From Marivita sp. XM-24bin2 (GTDB taxonomy: Bacteria; Pseudomonadota; Alphaproteobacteria; Rhodobacterales; Rhodobacteraceae), in contig QCWH01000039.1 in the NCBI GenBank assembly GCA_003149565.1, positions 1-37,791 of the forward strand: 37,791 nucleotides of DNA. The letters run 5' to 3'. This document shows positions 8,800-16,746 of this stretch, piece after piece. The position numbers were made by a program, and so were the translations under genes. Every line of letters starts with the position of its first letter. Positions within the stretch are counted from its first letter, which is position 1. The notes beneath the pieces are model-generated. The model did not search any database, had not been told where the DNA came from, and was given only the letters and a program-made list of their open reading frames with translations.

Positions 8800-9777
8800 T
8801 TAGCCTTCGATCCGCATACCCAGTTCATCCACAAGGGCTCTGAACGTGTTGTACTGCTCAAGGATAAAGGCGTTTGCCTCTTCAGGGTCCATCAGTTCGA
8901 TGACAGAGCCGCGTGCTTCCATCGTGGAGCGGAAGGTTTCGTCCTCGGTGGCCGCAGCCATCCATTCGCCCCACTTTGTCGCCACGTCATCCGGCAGCCC
9001 ATCCGGGCCAGCAATCCCGGTCCAGCCCACCAGTTGGTTCAATGCGGGCTTGCCCAAATCGTTCGCTGTCGGAGCGTCAAAGCCAACAACCGGCTCTGCC
9101 GTTGTCACCATCAGCGGCTTGAGCTGACCGTTCGACACAAAGCTCGCCAGAGCGGACGAGTTGGTGCAGATGAAGGTCGCAGTGCCATTCAGAACCGCCG
9201 TCGCGGCTGCGCCACCCCCCTGCTGCGGGATGTGTGTCGCCTGTGAAAGCGGGTCTTCAACACCGAACTCCTTGAGCACCATCGCACCAGCAAGGTGCAA
9301 CAGAGATCCTACGCCGGACGAACTGTAGCTGACGCCGCCCTCTGCAACCTTGGCGACAAGAGCATCCATCGAGTCGATGCCGCTGTCCGGGCGCACCGCG
9401 CAGGCCACCGGGTTGATCTCATAGACTGTCACAAAGCGGAAATCATCCAGCGTGTAGGGCAGTGTCGCCTTCATCGCCGGGTTCACCGAGTGGGAACCGA
9501 CACGCGCAAAAAGCATTGTGTAGCCATCCGGCTTGGCGTTCTGAACGGCAACCGACCCGGTTGCGCCGCCTGCCCCGGTGACGTTTGCCATCACAAGCGC
9601 CTCGCCTACAGCCGAGCCAAGCGGCTCTGCAATGGTCCGCGCCGAGATATCCGTTGCGCCGCCGGCACCGTAGGGGATGATCATGTTGATCGGGCGTTCC
9701 GGATACTCCGCCAGCGCCGGACCGGCAATCAGACCCACCCCAAGCGCCAAAACAGAACCAAGTGTCCGTAGTTTCAT
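8800..9777 (-). CDS. tctC: TctC/Bug-family periplasmic substrate-binding protein
   Basis: A 325-aa exported protein with a Sec signal peptide (cleavage after ALA, about residue 23). Family motifs: PYGAGGATDISAR, corresponding to PxxAGGxxDxxAR whose Asp contacts the ligand, and a GVSYSSSGVGSLLHLAG segment matching the second binding loop. It captures a carboxylate and hands it to TctAB. SD ggaggaga is at 9787-9780. First gene of the tctCBA operon and divergent from a LysR regulator 124 bp away, the usual arrangement for a ligand-induced importer. Confidence 0.95.
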   Translation of the reverse strand: MKLRTLGSVLALGVGLIAGPALAEYPERPINMIIPYGAGGATDISARTIAEPLGSAVGEALVMANVTGAGGATGSVAVQNAKPDGYTMLFARVGSHSVNPAMKATLPYTLDDFRFVTVYEINPVACAVRPDSGIDSMDALVAKVAEGGVSYSSSGVGSLLHLAGAMVLKEFGVEDPLSQATHIPQQGGGAAATAVLNGTATFICTNSSALASFVSNGQLKPLMVTTAEPVVGFDAPTANDLGKPALNQLVGWTGIAGPDGLPDDVATKWGEWMAAATEDETFRSTMEARGSVIELMDPEEANAFILEQYNTFRALVDELGMRIEG

Positions 9778-9901
9778 AGTCTCCTCCCTTTTTAATTTGT
9801 GGCCCTATTGCGGGCTCTTGACTCACGTTAACCTTAAGTAGAGCTTTGACGAAGAAATAAAAAATTACAAGTTCTGTAAGAAAACTAGACATAAACGCCG
9901 A
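9778..9901. promoter_or_regulatory. Divergent tctC / lysR control region
   Basis: A 124-bp AT-richer gap separating divergently transcribed tctC and a LysR regulator. It should hold both promoters and the LysR binding site. A-rich tract (gaagaaataaaaaattac, near 9850-9868) and two TTGAC-like hexamers (near 9819 and 9847) are present, but I cannot assign -10 elements with confidence. Confidence 0.55.
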
Positions 9902-10813
9902 ATGTCCATCAGATTACTCAAAACGCTGGTCGCTGTAGCGGACCATAAAACCTTCAGTGCGGCAGCGGATGCGGTGTTTATCACTCACGCGGCTGTAAGC
10001 CAGCAGATGCGCACGCTTGAGGCTGATCTGGGCATCGCTTTGTTCGACCGCAGCCATCGCACACCAGAATTGACGCCTCTGGGACGGGCCGTTGTTGCGC
10101 GGGCGCGCAAGCTGGTGATGGACTATGACAACCTTGTCCCATCGGTTCTTGGCGATGACGGGCTGCGTGGCGAGATCTTGCTGGGTGCGGTCCCGACCAC
10201 TCTGATCGGCCTTGCGCCGCAATCCATGTCGATCCTGCGCGCCCATTTCCCGGAACTGCGCGTACGGATAACACCTGCCCTGACAGCAACATTGCTGTCA
10301 GGCTTGGACCGGGGGACCTACGATGTTGCGCTGCTGACCAAACCGGCTTTGATGCCCCTCGGCTTGGTCTTTCTGGAGATCGCTGAAGAACCACTACATC
10401 TCATCACCGGGTCTGAAGTGACCGAGACGGATCCGGTGCGCATCCTCGAAACCCAACCGTTCATTCGATTCAACCGAGATGCGGTGGTCGGCACGCTGAT
10501 CGAGGCATGGTTGCAGGAACGCGGTATTCGCGTCGCTGAAGCGATGGAATTGGAGAACCTCGAAGCGATTTCCAGTATGGTTCATGCAAATCTTGGCGTC
10601 TCGATCGTACCGCGAGCCTGCGTGCAAAGCGCCTATGCTCTTCAGCTAAAAACCGTGCCCCTCGGGCCGCAGCCCCCCTCACGCGTATTGGGGTTGGCCT
10701 ATCGCAAAGAACATCCGAAGCTCCGCGTGATCGAGGAAATACACGCCGCCATGCTCCGGGCCGTTGCGGAAAACGCACCCGATGAAACCGCTTCAGGACC
10801 AGATATTTCGTGA
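9902..10813 (+). CDS. LysR-family transcriptional regulator
   Basis: A 303-aa regulator with an N-terminal winged helix-turn-helix (residues 2-60; FSAAADAVFITHAAVSQQMRTLE contains the recognition helix) and a LysR substrate-binding domain (about 88-290). Divergent from tctCBA, so it probably controls that importer and perhaps the convergent enzyme operon in response to the transported acid. Its stop overlaps the GTG start of the downstream TSUP exporter (GTGA), meaning the regulator and exporter are co-translated. Confidence 0.93.
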   Translation: MSIRLLKTLVAVADHKTFSAAADAVFITHAAVSQQMRTLEADLGIALFDRSHRTPELTPLGRAVVARARKLVMDYDNLVPSVLGDDGLRGEILLGAVPTTLIGLAPQSMSILRAHFPELRVRITPALTATLLSGLDRGTYDVALLTKPALMPLGLVFLEIAEEPLHLITGSEVTETDPVRILETQPFIRFNRDAVVGTLIEAWLQERGIRVAEAMELENLEAISSMVHANLGVSIVPRACVQSAYALQLKTVPLGPQPPSRVLGLAYRKEHPKLRVIEEIHAAMLRAVAENAPDETASGPDIS

Positions 10814-11553
10814 CCTTCGACGCTATTCTTTTCATCACGCTGGGCGCGTTTGCCGGCGGTTTTGTAAACGGGTTGGCAGGAACCGGGACTGCTCTGTTTG
10901 CCCTTGGTTTCTTCCTCGTTGCACTGAATCCGGTGAGCGCGGTTGCGGTCGTGGCGCTGATGTCGGTCATCACTGGAATCCAAGGCCTCTGGGTCGTGCG
11001 CGAGGCGCTGAGCCGGAACGTGTCGCGCCTGATGCGGTTTATCATTCCCGGTCTTTTGGGCGTGCCGGTGGGCATCTCGCTTCTGACGTTTATCGACGCG
11101 GATACACTCAAGCTGATCATCGGCGGGCTGCTTATCGTCTACGGCGGCTTCTTCAGCTTCCGGGCAAACCTGCCGAAATTCGAACGCCGCACACCGGTGC
11201 TGGATTCTCTGATCGGACTGACGGGTGGTGTCTTGGGCGGCATGGCCTCGCTTTCTGGGGCCCTGCCAGTGATCTGGTGCTCGATGCGCCCTTGGCCAAA
11301 GGCCGAAACCCGCGCGGTATTGCAGCCTTTCAATGTCAGCGTGCTGTTCACGACAACGGTGATGCTGTGGTGGCGCGGGGCCTATGACACGCCCACGATC
11401 ACCGCGTTCTTAATCGCTCTACCAACATCGCTCCTTGCCGCACAGATCGGCATTGCCGTGTTCCGCCGCATCTCTGACAACGTGTTCCGTCGCCTGCTGA
11501 TCGGCCTCTCTCTGCTCTTGGGACTGGGCATCCTGATCCGCGCTCTATTTTAA
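10810..11553 (+). CDS. TauE/SafE (TSUP) family anion permease
   Basis: A 247-aa membrane protein with about eight helices in two repeats; the first repeat has the family-like FAGGFVNGLAGTGTALFAL and the second GLTGGVLGGMASLSGAL. TSUP members export or import sulfite, sulfoacetate or other organic/inorganic anions; TauE is linked to sulfonate breakdown. Start is GTG at 10810 overlapping the LysR stop by 4 nt. Its coupling to the regulator of a tct importer and its position near a sulfite-oxidase-fold enzyme make sulfite or an organosulfonate a plausible cargo, which is inference only. Confidence 0.88.
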   Translation: MTFDAILFITLGAFAGGFVNGLAGTGTALFALGFFLVALNPVSAVAVVALMSVITGIQGLWVVREALSRNVSRLMRFIIPGLLGVPVGISLLTFIDADTLKLIIGGLLIVYGGFFSFRANLPKFERRTPVLDSLIGLTGGVLGGMASLSGALPVIWCSMRPWPKAETRAVLQPFNVSVLFTTTVMLWWRGAYDTPTITAFLIALPTSLLAAQIGIAVFRRISDNVFRRLLIGLSLLLGLGILIRALF

Positions 11554-11579
11554 GCCTATCATCTGATCGGAGAACGCAT

Positions 11580-12197
11580 GTGCTGACACTGTATTATGCC
11601 AAGGGGTCATCCGCCCTCGCCCCGCATATCCTGCTGGAAGAGGTCGGCGCGCAATATGCCGTTCACGAAGTTCCCATCGCCAAAGGCGCGCACCAGGAAC
11701 CCGAATATCTTGAGATCAATCCCAAGGCGCGTGTTCCCGCGCTGATGACACCTGATGGCCTGATCACCGAGAATCCCGCGATCCTGACCTATATTGCGGA
11801 CACCCACCCTCGGGCAGAAATGTTTCCGGATACCCCGTTCGCCCGCGCCGAGGCGAACGCACTCTGCGCCTATCTGTGCGGAACCGTGCATGTGGCCTTC
11901 GCCCATCTGCAACGTGGCGCCCGCTGGGCTGACAGCGCCGAGGCGCAGGGTGCCATGAAAGCCAAGGTCGTCAGCAACCTGCAGGCCTGCGCGCGGATCA
12001 TCGAAGACCGCCACATGAAGAGCCCCTGGGCTCTTGGGGACCAGTTCAGCCTGTGCGATCCCTATCTGTTTCTCGTGCCGCGCTGGATGGCCAAGGCAGG
12101 AGCCGACTTGTCAGAGTTTCCCAAACTCGCTGCACATCACGATGCGATGTTGAAGCGCCCAGCCGTCCTGACCGTGATGGCCGTGCACGGGCTATGA
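11580..12197 (+). CDS. Glutathione S-transferase family protein
   Basis: A 205-aa soluble protein with a thioredoxin-fold N-terminal domain (1-78; the active-site region is AKGSSALAPHI, Ser where beta-class enzymes have Cys, and the glutathione gamma-glutamyl contact ENPAIL) and an all-helical C-terminal domain. Start is a GTG at 11580 with GGAG 7 nt upstream; the ATG two bases earlier is out of frame and stops at once. Third gene of the lysR-TSUP-GST run, and convergent with the ThDP enzyme gene 4 nt away. Substrate unknown. Confidence 0.88.
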   Translation: MLTLYYAKGSSALAPHILLEEVGAQYAVHEVPIAKGAHQEPEYLEINPKARVPALMTPDGLITENPAILTYIADTHPRAEMFPDTPFARAEANALCAYLCGTVHVAFAHLQRGARWADSAEAQGAMKAKVVSNLQACARIIEDRHMKSPWALGDQFSLCDPYLFLVPRWMAKAGADLSEFPKLAAHHDAMLKRPAVLTVMAVHGL

Positions 12198-12201
12198 TCG
12201 T

Positions 12202-13767
12202 TTAGCGAAGCACCGGCGCAGGCAAGCCCTCGATCATGACATTGACGCATGATGGCTTACCCGACGCGATGGCGCGGCGCAGCGCGTCCGGCAGGTCTGC
12301 GTGGTGCGTCACGTATTCACCATGTCCACCCAGAGCCATGACCACCTCATCGTAGCGCGCACCGCTCAGTTCACAGCCCGTCAGACGCTCGGCACCGAAT
12401 TCACGCATTTGGATCTGGTGTTCCGCGTTCCACCTCATGTCGTTTCCGATCACTGCGACGAACGGCACGTTTTCCCTTACCGCTGTCTCAAACTCGGCAA
12501 GATGAAATCCTGCTGTGCCATCCCCCATCATCGCGATCACGGTCGCCTCAGGGTCTGCCGCCCGCGCCGCCATGGCATAGCACAGCCCACCGCCGATTGC
12601 CCCCGAGACCCCGTTAATCAAACGCCGGGGCGCTGACAGACCGGCCTGCGCCCATTGGCCAAACTCACCGCCGTCGCAGACAAGGATGGGTGCTGTCGTG
12701 TCTTCAAGTGCCGCCTCCACGGCAGCGCATAGAGCCATGGAATTCATCATGAAATCAGACCGATCCTCAACCCGCCGCGCGCAGGCATCACGGACTTTTC
12801 CCAGCCAGCCGTCTGGCCGTTCTGGCGGTGTTCCAACTGACAAACCGCGCGCGACGTCAACCGGATCAGCCTCGAGGCTGCGGGTCAGTCTTTCGGCGCA
12901 ATTATTGCGTGCGCGGGACAATTCAGCTGGGTCCGCGTGCACAATCGCCCACCCTGCCTTTGGCGCGGCCGCTGCGAATTGCAACGTGAAATCCAGCGGC
13001 TTGCCCAGAAGCAGCACCCGATCCGCTTCGGCAAAGACCTGCGCAATCGCCCCCAAGGACGGGTCATTCAGCCCGCGCGGACTTTCCATGACCACGGTCG
13101 GCGCGCCTGTCGTCTTCTCGAACCGTTCCGCCAGTCCCGGCTGACGGGTCATGTTCAGGGACGGACCAAAGACAACGATCGGGCGCTGTGCGCCGTCCAG
13201 CCAATCGCGCAGCGCGGAGGTGTTGGTCGGCTCGATTGGCGCTTTTGGCGGCAAAGAAAAGCCCTCCGCCGCCTGCAGCACCACGTCAGCTGGCAGAGAG
13301 ACATGCACCGGACCGGGCCGGCCCTGCTGCGCCATGCACACCGCCTTGTCGATCACATCGGCCAGATCCGCCGCCCGTGTCACACGCACCGACCATTTGG
13401 TCAGCGACTGTGTCAACGCGACCTGATCCATCTCCTGAAACGCGCCCTGTCCGTCCTTTGCCACCGGGCTGTCCCCACTGAGCAACAACACCGGCGTATC
13501 CGAGGCCCGCGCGGTCAGCAGCGGGCCTATGGCATTTCCAAGCCCTGCACCGGCGGTGACCAGCGCCACGCCCAGACCACGTGAGACCTGCGCATAACCT
13601 TCGGCCATATAGACAGCCGCAGCCTCGTGCCGCGTGTGATAAAGACGGATGCCGACATCAAGGCTCGCATCGAAGAGCGGCATGATCTGGTTACCCGAGA
13701 GCGCGAAGATGTCCTTGACCCCATGCGCCGCAAGGGTCTGCATCACGACATCCGCACCGCGCGTCAT
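12202..13767 (-). CDS. ThDP-dependent acetolactate synthase/decarboxylase family enzyme
   Basis: A 521-aa three-domain ThDP enzyme: PYR domain with the cofactor-activating Glu48 (HTRHEAAAVYMAEGYA), central domain, and PP domain with the metal/diphosphate motif GDG (415-417) to N442. It resembles IlvB-type proteins but is shorter than true acetolactate synthases (about 560-590 aa), and no small regulatory subunit gene is nearby, so branched-chain synthesis is unlikely. In this operon it could decarboxylate a 2-oxo acid made by the hydratase and dehydrogenase. Sulfopyruvate decarboxylase and Xsc belong to the same superfamily but cannot be assigned. Last gene of the eight-gene operon; its ATG overlaps the molybdoenzyme stop by 4 nt. 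Confidence 0.88.
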   Translation of the reverse strand: MTRGADVVMQTLAAHGVKDIFALSGNQIMPLFDASLDVGIRLYHTRHEAAAVYMAEGYAQVSRGLGVALVTAGAGLGNAIGPLLTARASDTPVLLLSGDSPVAKDGQGAFQEMDQVALTQSLTKWSVRVTRAADLADVIDKAVCMAQQGRPGPVHVSLPADVVLQAAEGFSLPPKAPIEPTNTSALRDWLDGAQRPIVVFGPSLNMTRQPGLAERFEKTTGAPTVVMESPRGLNDPSLGAIAQVFAEADRVLLLGKPLDFTLQFAAAAPKAGWAIVHADPAELSRARNNCAERLTRSLEADPVDVARGLSVGTPPERPDGWLGKVRDACARRVEDRSDFMMNSMALCAAVEAALEDTTAPILVCDGGEFGQWAQAGLSAPRRLINGVSGAIGGGLCYAMAARAADPEATVIAMMGDGTAGFHLAEFETAVRENVPFVAVIGNDMRWNAEHQIQMREFGAERLTGCELSGARYDEVVMALGGHGEYVTHHADLPDALRRAIASGKPSCVNVMIEGLPAPVLR

Positions 13768-14870
13768 TTGCTGGCCTCGGCCACATGCACCCGCACGCGG
13801 TGAACGGAATTGTTGGCAAAGCCTGCCATATCGAACGGTGCCTCCAAAGGTTGGGTATTGCCGTTCGCGTCCGTCGCCCGGCAGGCCAGATCATAGACGC
13901 CCGGCACAGCCTCCCAGTTGATGCGCCAGCCGGTCCAAGCATATGTGTCACGACGCCCGGTCAATTCGGCGTCGTGCCATGTGTCGCCCAAGAGCACCTC
14001 TACCCGCGTGATCGGAACACCGACACCGGACCAAGCCCGCCCTTCAAGCGTCACGGGGCCCGCCTGTAACCAGCGCTGCCGCGTCACCCAATCGGGCACT
14101 CCCGGCGGTTTCATCAGTGACTTCACCCGGATCGCCGTAACCGGCGTGCCAGGATCGTTCTTGTCCTTGCGCAGACGGTAGGTCTGCACTTGCTGAAACC
14201 CTTGGTAGCGCTCTGTCAGCGCCTCAATCGTCGTCAGCCATTTGACAGACGCCATTCCGTACCAACCCGGCACGATGATCCGCAAAGGCGCACCATGCTG
14301 CGGCAGAAGCGGCTGGCCGTTCATCCCCCAGACCAGCATCACGTCCAGATCGGCGATCTGGTCCGGCGTCAGGCTGCGGCCAAAGTAATGCGCGTGGCCT
14401 TTGTCGAAGCCATAATCCGCGCCGAGAAAGGCAAAATCCTGCACACCGCTTTGCGGTTTGGCCCGCTCCAGCAAAGGCGCAAGCGGCGTGCCGGTCCATT
14501 CCGAAGTACCCACCGCCTCAAACATCCATGGCATTGAGAAACACCGCGGGCTGACCCCGGCCCGCCCGTTACCCGCGCATTCGAGTGTCACCGGCCGCGT
14601 CACCTCGGGCAGCGCGCGGATCTCCTGCATGCCAAGCGCATAAGGCGCATCGAACGCACCTTCAAAGCGCAGCACATGGTCAGCATCCGTCAAGACGGGC
14701 ACATCGAAATGGTTGAGCAGGTAGTGCGTGCCTGTGGGTGTGATCTCCAACCCCAGCGTTTCCAGCAGCGCGCCCGAATTGCGGTTCGCAAGTGCCACTT
14801 CCTCGGGCGAGAAGACGCCTTCTGTCACCTCGGGCCGTTTGGCTCCCGGCGCAAATGGGTTCTGGATCAT
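13764..14870 (-). CDS. Sulfite-oxidase-fold molybdopterin enzyme, cytoplasmic
   Basis: A 368-aa molybdoenzyme of the sulfite oxidase superfamily. The Mo-ligating cysteine is C98 in LECAGNGR, and a C-terminal Mo-co dimerisation domain (about 255-365) follows. No Sec or Tat signal and no heme domain are visible, so it should stay in the cytoplasm and use an unknown electron acceptor. Known relatives oxidise sulfite (periplasmic SorA/SorT with signal peptides); cytosolic members are uncharacterised. Start at 14870 overlaps the upstream hydratase stop as ATGA. In this operon it might remove sulfite released from a sulfonate, a hypothesis only. Confidence 0.87.
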   Translation of the reverse strand: MIQNPFAPGAKRPEVTEGVFSPEEVALANRNSGALLETLGLEITPTGTHYLLNHFDVPVLTDADHVLRFEGAFDAPYALGMQEIRALPEVTRPVTLECAGNGRAGVSPRCFSMPWMFEAVGTSEWTGTPLAPLLERAKPQSGVQDFAFLGADYGFDKGHAHYFGRSLTPDQIADLDVMLVWGMNGQPLLPQHGAPLRIIVPGWYGMASVKWLTTIEALTERYQGFQQVQTYRLRKDKNDPGTPVTAIRVKSLMKPPGVPDWVTRQRWLQAGPVTLEGRAWSGVGVPITRVEVLLGDTWHDAELTGRRDTYAWTGWRINWEAVPGVYDLACRATDANGNTQPLEAPFDMAGFANNSVHRVRVHVAEASK

Positions 14871-15532
14871 ATCACCTCGTCCGACCGGTCGTCGCTTTCG
14901 CCGTAGCGCTTGAGCACGGCGGGTTTCGTGCCTTCGTAGACCCGCTCGATATTCTGTGCGATCTTGGCATTTTCCCGTTCGAAGAGGCAATCGCCATTCA
15001 TGTCCGAGGCCACGATGAACGGCCCCATCTTGTTGCACCTGATGACCCACATGGCCTGCGCAAGACCCAGTTCCTCGTTCCAATGGACAGCTTCAACGTT
15101 TTCAACACCCCGCCCAAGCAGAGCGCCGGTGCCATAGCCCACGGTCGACAGGTAGACCGCGCCGTTGGGCACAAAGTAGGATTTGTAATCCTTCGAAGAC
15201 ATCCCGCCCTTGCCGATGATCAGCTTCGCGCCGGTCTTTTCCATCCATTCCGGCAACCACTTGGCAAAGCGGAAGGAGGCCGTGGCGGTCACTGCGCCCA
15301 TATCAAAGCTGCCATCCGCGTTGATCCGCGCCGCAGGAGAGCAGTGGAAATTGGCGGCGCTTTCGGACGGCAACTCCATGGGAATATTGGCTTTATCCTC
15401 CAGCGCACGCATGTAGACGCCTTCCCGGGCGGTGTACATCAGCCCGTCCAGATAGACGATGTCGCCCAATCGCAGCTCGGCAATCGCCTCGGGTGTGGGT
15501 GTGGTCGAAAGTCGAATCTCACGCGGTTTCAT
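14867..15532 (-). CDS. Class I fumarase-like hydratase, beta subunit
   Basis: A 221-aa protein matching the C-terminal half of iron-sulfur class I fumarases (the TtdB-like subunit of two-subunit enzymes). The swivelling-domain opening LRLGDIVYLDGLMYTAREGVY and the GTGALLGRGVENVEAVHWNEELG segment are recognisable. In this family the first loop usually reads RDxxH; here it is REGVY, which may alter specificity. Start at 15532 is set by AAGGAAGG just upstream; an ATG five codons earlier (15547) is possible. It is separated from the alpha subunit by a triple palindrome, and overlaps the next gene by 4 nt. Confidence 0.88.
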   Translation of the reverse strand: MKPREIRLSTTPTPEAIAELRLGDIVYLDGLMYTAREGVYMRALEDKANIPMELPSESAANFHCSPAARINADGSFDMGAVTATASFRFAKWLPEWMEKTGAKLIIGKGGMSSKDYKSYFVPNGAVYLSTVGYGTGALLGRGVENVEAVHWNEELGLAQAMWVIRCNKMGPFIVASDMNGDCLFERENAKIAQNIERVYEGTKPAVLKRYGESDDRSDEVI

Positions 15533-15562
15533 CAGCCTTCCTTCCATAAAAGTGCTTGGACC

Positions 15563-15629
15563 AAGCCGCTTCGAAGCGGCTTCGCCCGCGATTTCGAAAT
15601 CGCGGCGCAAAGGCTTTTCGAAAAGCCTT
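15563..15629. repeat. Three consecutive perfect 20-nt palindromes, TTCGAA-centred
   Basis: AAGCCGCTTCGAAGCGGCTT (15563-15582), CCGCGATTTCGAAATCGCGG (15586-15605) and AAGGCTTTTCGAAAAGCCTT (15610-15629) are each perfect palindromes sharing a TTCGAA core, with centres 23 and 24 nt apart. They fill the gap between the hydratase alpha stop (15636) and beta SD. In the transcript they would fold into three adjacent hairpins. They may be a repeat element inserted in the operon or an RNA-stability or attenuation signal setting the alpha:beta ratio. Confidence 0.9.
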
Positions 15630-15635
15630 CCCGCC

Positions 15636-16592
15636 TCACTCTGCCGCCTCGCGCATCGGGTCCCATTCAACAGTCTCGCGCCGCTGGTACGGCGTGAACC
15701 AATCGGGGTCTGTACGGTGCTCGACCCGGCCATCGGGATAAATCCGCGCCACGGCCCGGCGCGAGGACAGGCAGAAGGCGTGCACGGACATCGGCATTCC
15801 GCCAGTGTGGCAGTAGCCCACCTCAATATTGCAATCGATCACCATGTTCTTGCCGACAAACCCCATCGCGCCCATGCCGATGGAGTTGCCCAGCTCCTTG
15901 AACTCATCCTCCATCTCGGCAATGCGCGGATCGGAGTTGCGGCTTCCCACGGTGCGCAAGACCGAGGCGCGCTTGCCCAATGTCATGCAGATGTCTTTCG
16001 ATCCTCCCAGCCCGATCCCGATGATCGCAGGCTGGCAGGCCAGACCGCGCTTGCCAAAGGCCATCAGGCTGTCGAGGTAGAACCGTTTGATCCCCTGAAT
16101 GCCATCACTCGGGAAGAGCATCCGGTAGTCCGTGCCGAAGAGCCCGCCCTTGTGAACGGTAATGAGATCAATCCATTCACCCTCCGGCTCGAACCCGTAT
16201 TCGATCTCGGGCGCACCAATGCCCACATTGTTGTTGTGATCGGTCCGCCAGAGCGGGTGTACCCGATTGGGCCGAAGCGGCACGCCATTGGTCGCCGAGG
16301 CCGTCGCTCTCCGCAGCGCGGTTTCCAGCGCACACATGCCGCCTTCGACACGCGCGTCATTGCCCAGCTTGACGAACCAACGCGGCACGCCCGTATCCCC
16401 ACACATCGCGCGGCGGTCTTCCTTGGCGGCTTCGTAGTTCTCCAGCATCGCCTTCAGGACAAAGGACGAGAGATCGCCGTCTTCGGTCTCAGCGGCCTTC
16501 TTCAGCCCGTCGAGATAGTCCTCGGGGATCTCGATGGCGGCCTTGTCCATTAGGGACTCAGCCGTTTTCTGGATCAGATCTATCGGGATCAT
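15636..16592 (-). CDS. Class I fumarase-like [4Fe-4S] hydratase, alpha subunit
   Basis: A 318-aa protein matching the N-terminal half of class I fumarases and TtdA of L-tartrate dehydratase. Three cysteines expected to ligate the cluster are present: C64 (CGDTG), C186 (CQPAIIGIGLGG) and C274 (FCLSSRRA). With the beta subunit it should hydrate or dehydrate a C4-type dicarboxylate. Its gene follows the SDH-like flavoprotein, so an alkene product of that dehydrogenase is a natural substrate. Start at 16592 has GAGG a few bases upstream. A long structured spacer lies between it and the flavoprotein gene. Confidence 0.9.
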   Translation of the reverse strand: MIPIDLIQKTAESLMDKAAIEIPEDYLDGLKKAAETEDGDLSSFVLKAMLENYEAAKEDRRAMCGDTGVPRWFVKLGNDARVEGGMCALETALRRATASATNGVPLRPNRVHPLWRTDHNNNVGIGAPEIEYGFEPEGEWIDLITVHKGGLFGTDYRMLFPSDGIQGIKRFYLDSLMAFGKRGLACQPAIIGIGLGGSKDICMTLGKRASVLRTVGSRNSDPRIAEMEDEFKELGNSIGMGAMGFVGKNMVIDCNIEVGYCHTGGMPMSVHAFCLSSRRAVARIYPDGRVEHRTDPDWFTPYQRRETVEWDPMREAAE

Positions 16593-16620
16593 TCTGGGCC
16601 TCGCGTGTGAGCGTTGCTTC

Positions 16621-16699
16621 GTCCGGCGCAAGCCGGACAGCCCCCGACCGCCCCCCCGGGCGGGGGCTTCACCCCCACCCGCAGTCGCGGGCTGTCCGG
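16621..16699 (-). other. Mutually exclusive stem-loops before the hydratase alpha gene
   Basis: Reading the transcript (- strand): CCGGACAGCCC (16699-16689), a central GCCCCC/GGGGGC hairpin (16667-16650), GGGCTGTCCGGC (16643-16632), a TTGC loop, then GCCGGAC (16627-16621). The third element can pair either with the first (11 bp) or with the last (7-bp hairpin, 16638-16621). Such alternative pairing resembles an attenuator or translation switch. The last hairpin ends about 28 nt before the hydratase ATG. No T-run follows, so termination by itself is not evident. Confidence 0.65.
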
Positions 16700-16746
16700 T
16701 GCCAAATGTCGGTCCGGGCTATCCATGTCTTTCACGGCTGATTTCA

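Noticed and set aside
12202-13767. Acetolactate synthase for branched-chain amino acid synthesis (ilvB)
   Set aside because: Shorter than IlvB, no ilvH partner, and placed last in a catabolic-looking operon.
15563-15629. CRISPR array
   Set aside because: The units are palindromes with different arms spaced by 3-4 nt, with no spacers or cas genes.
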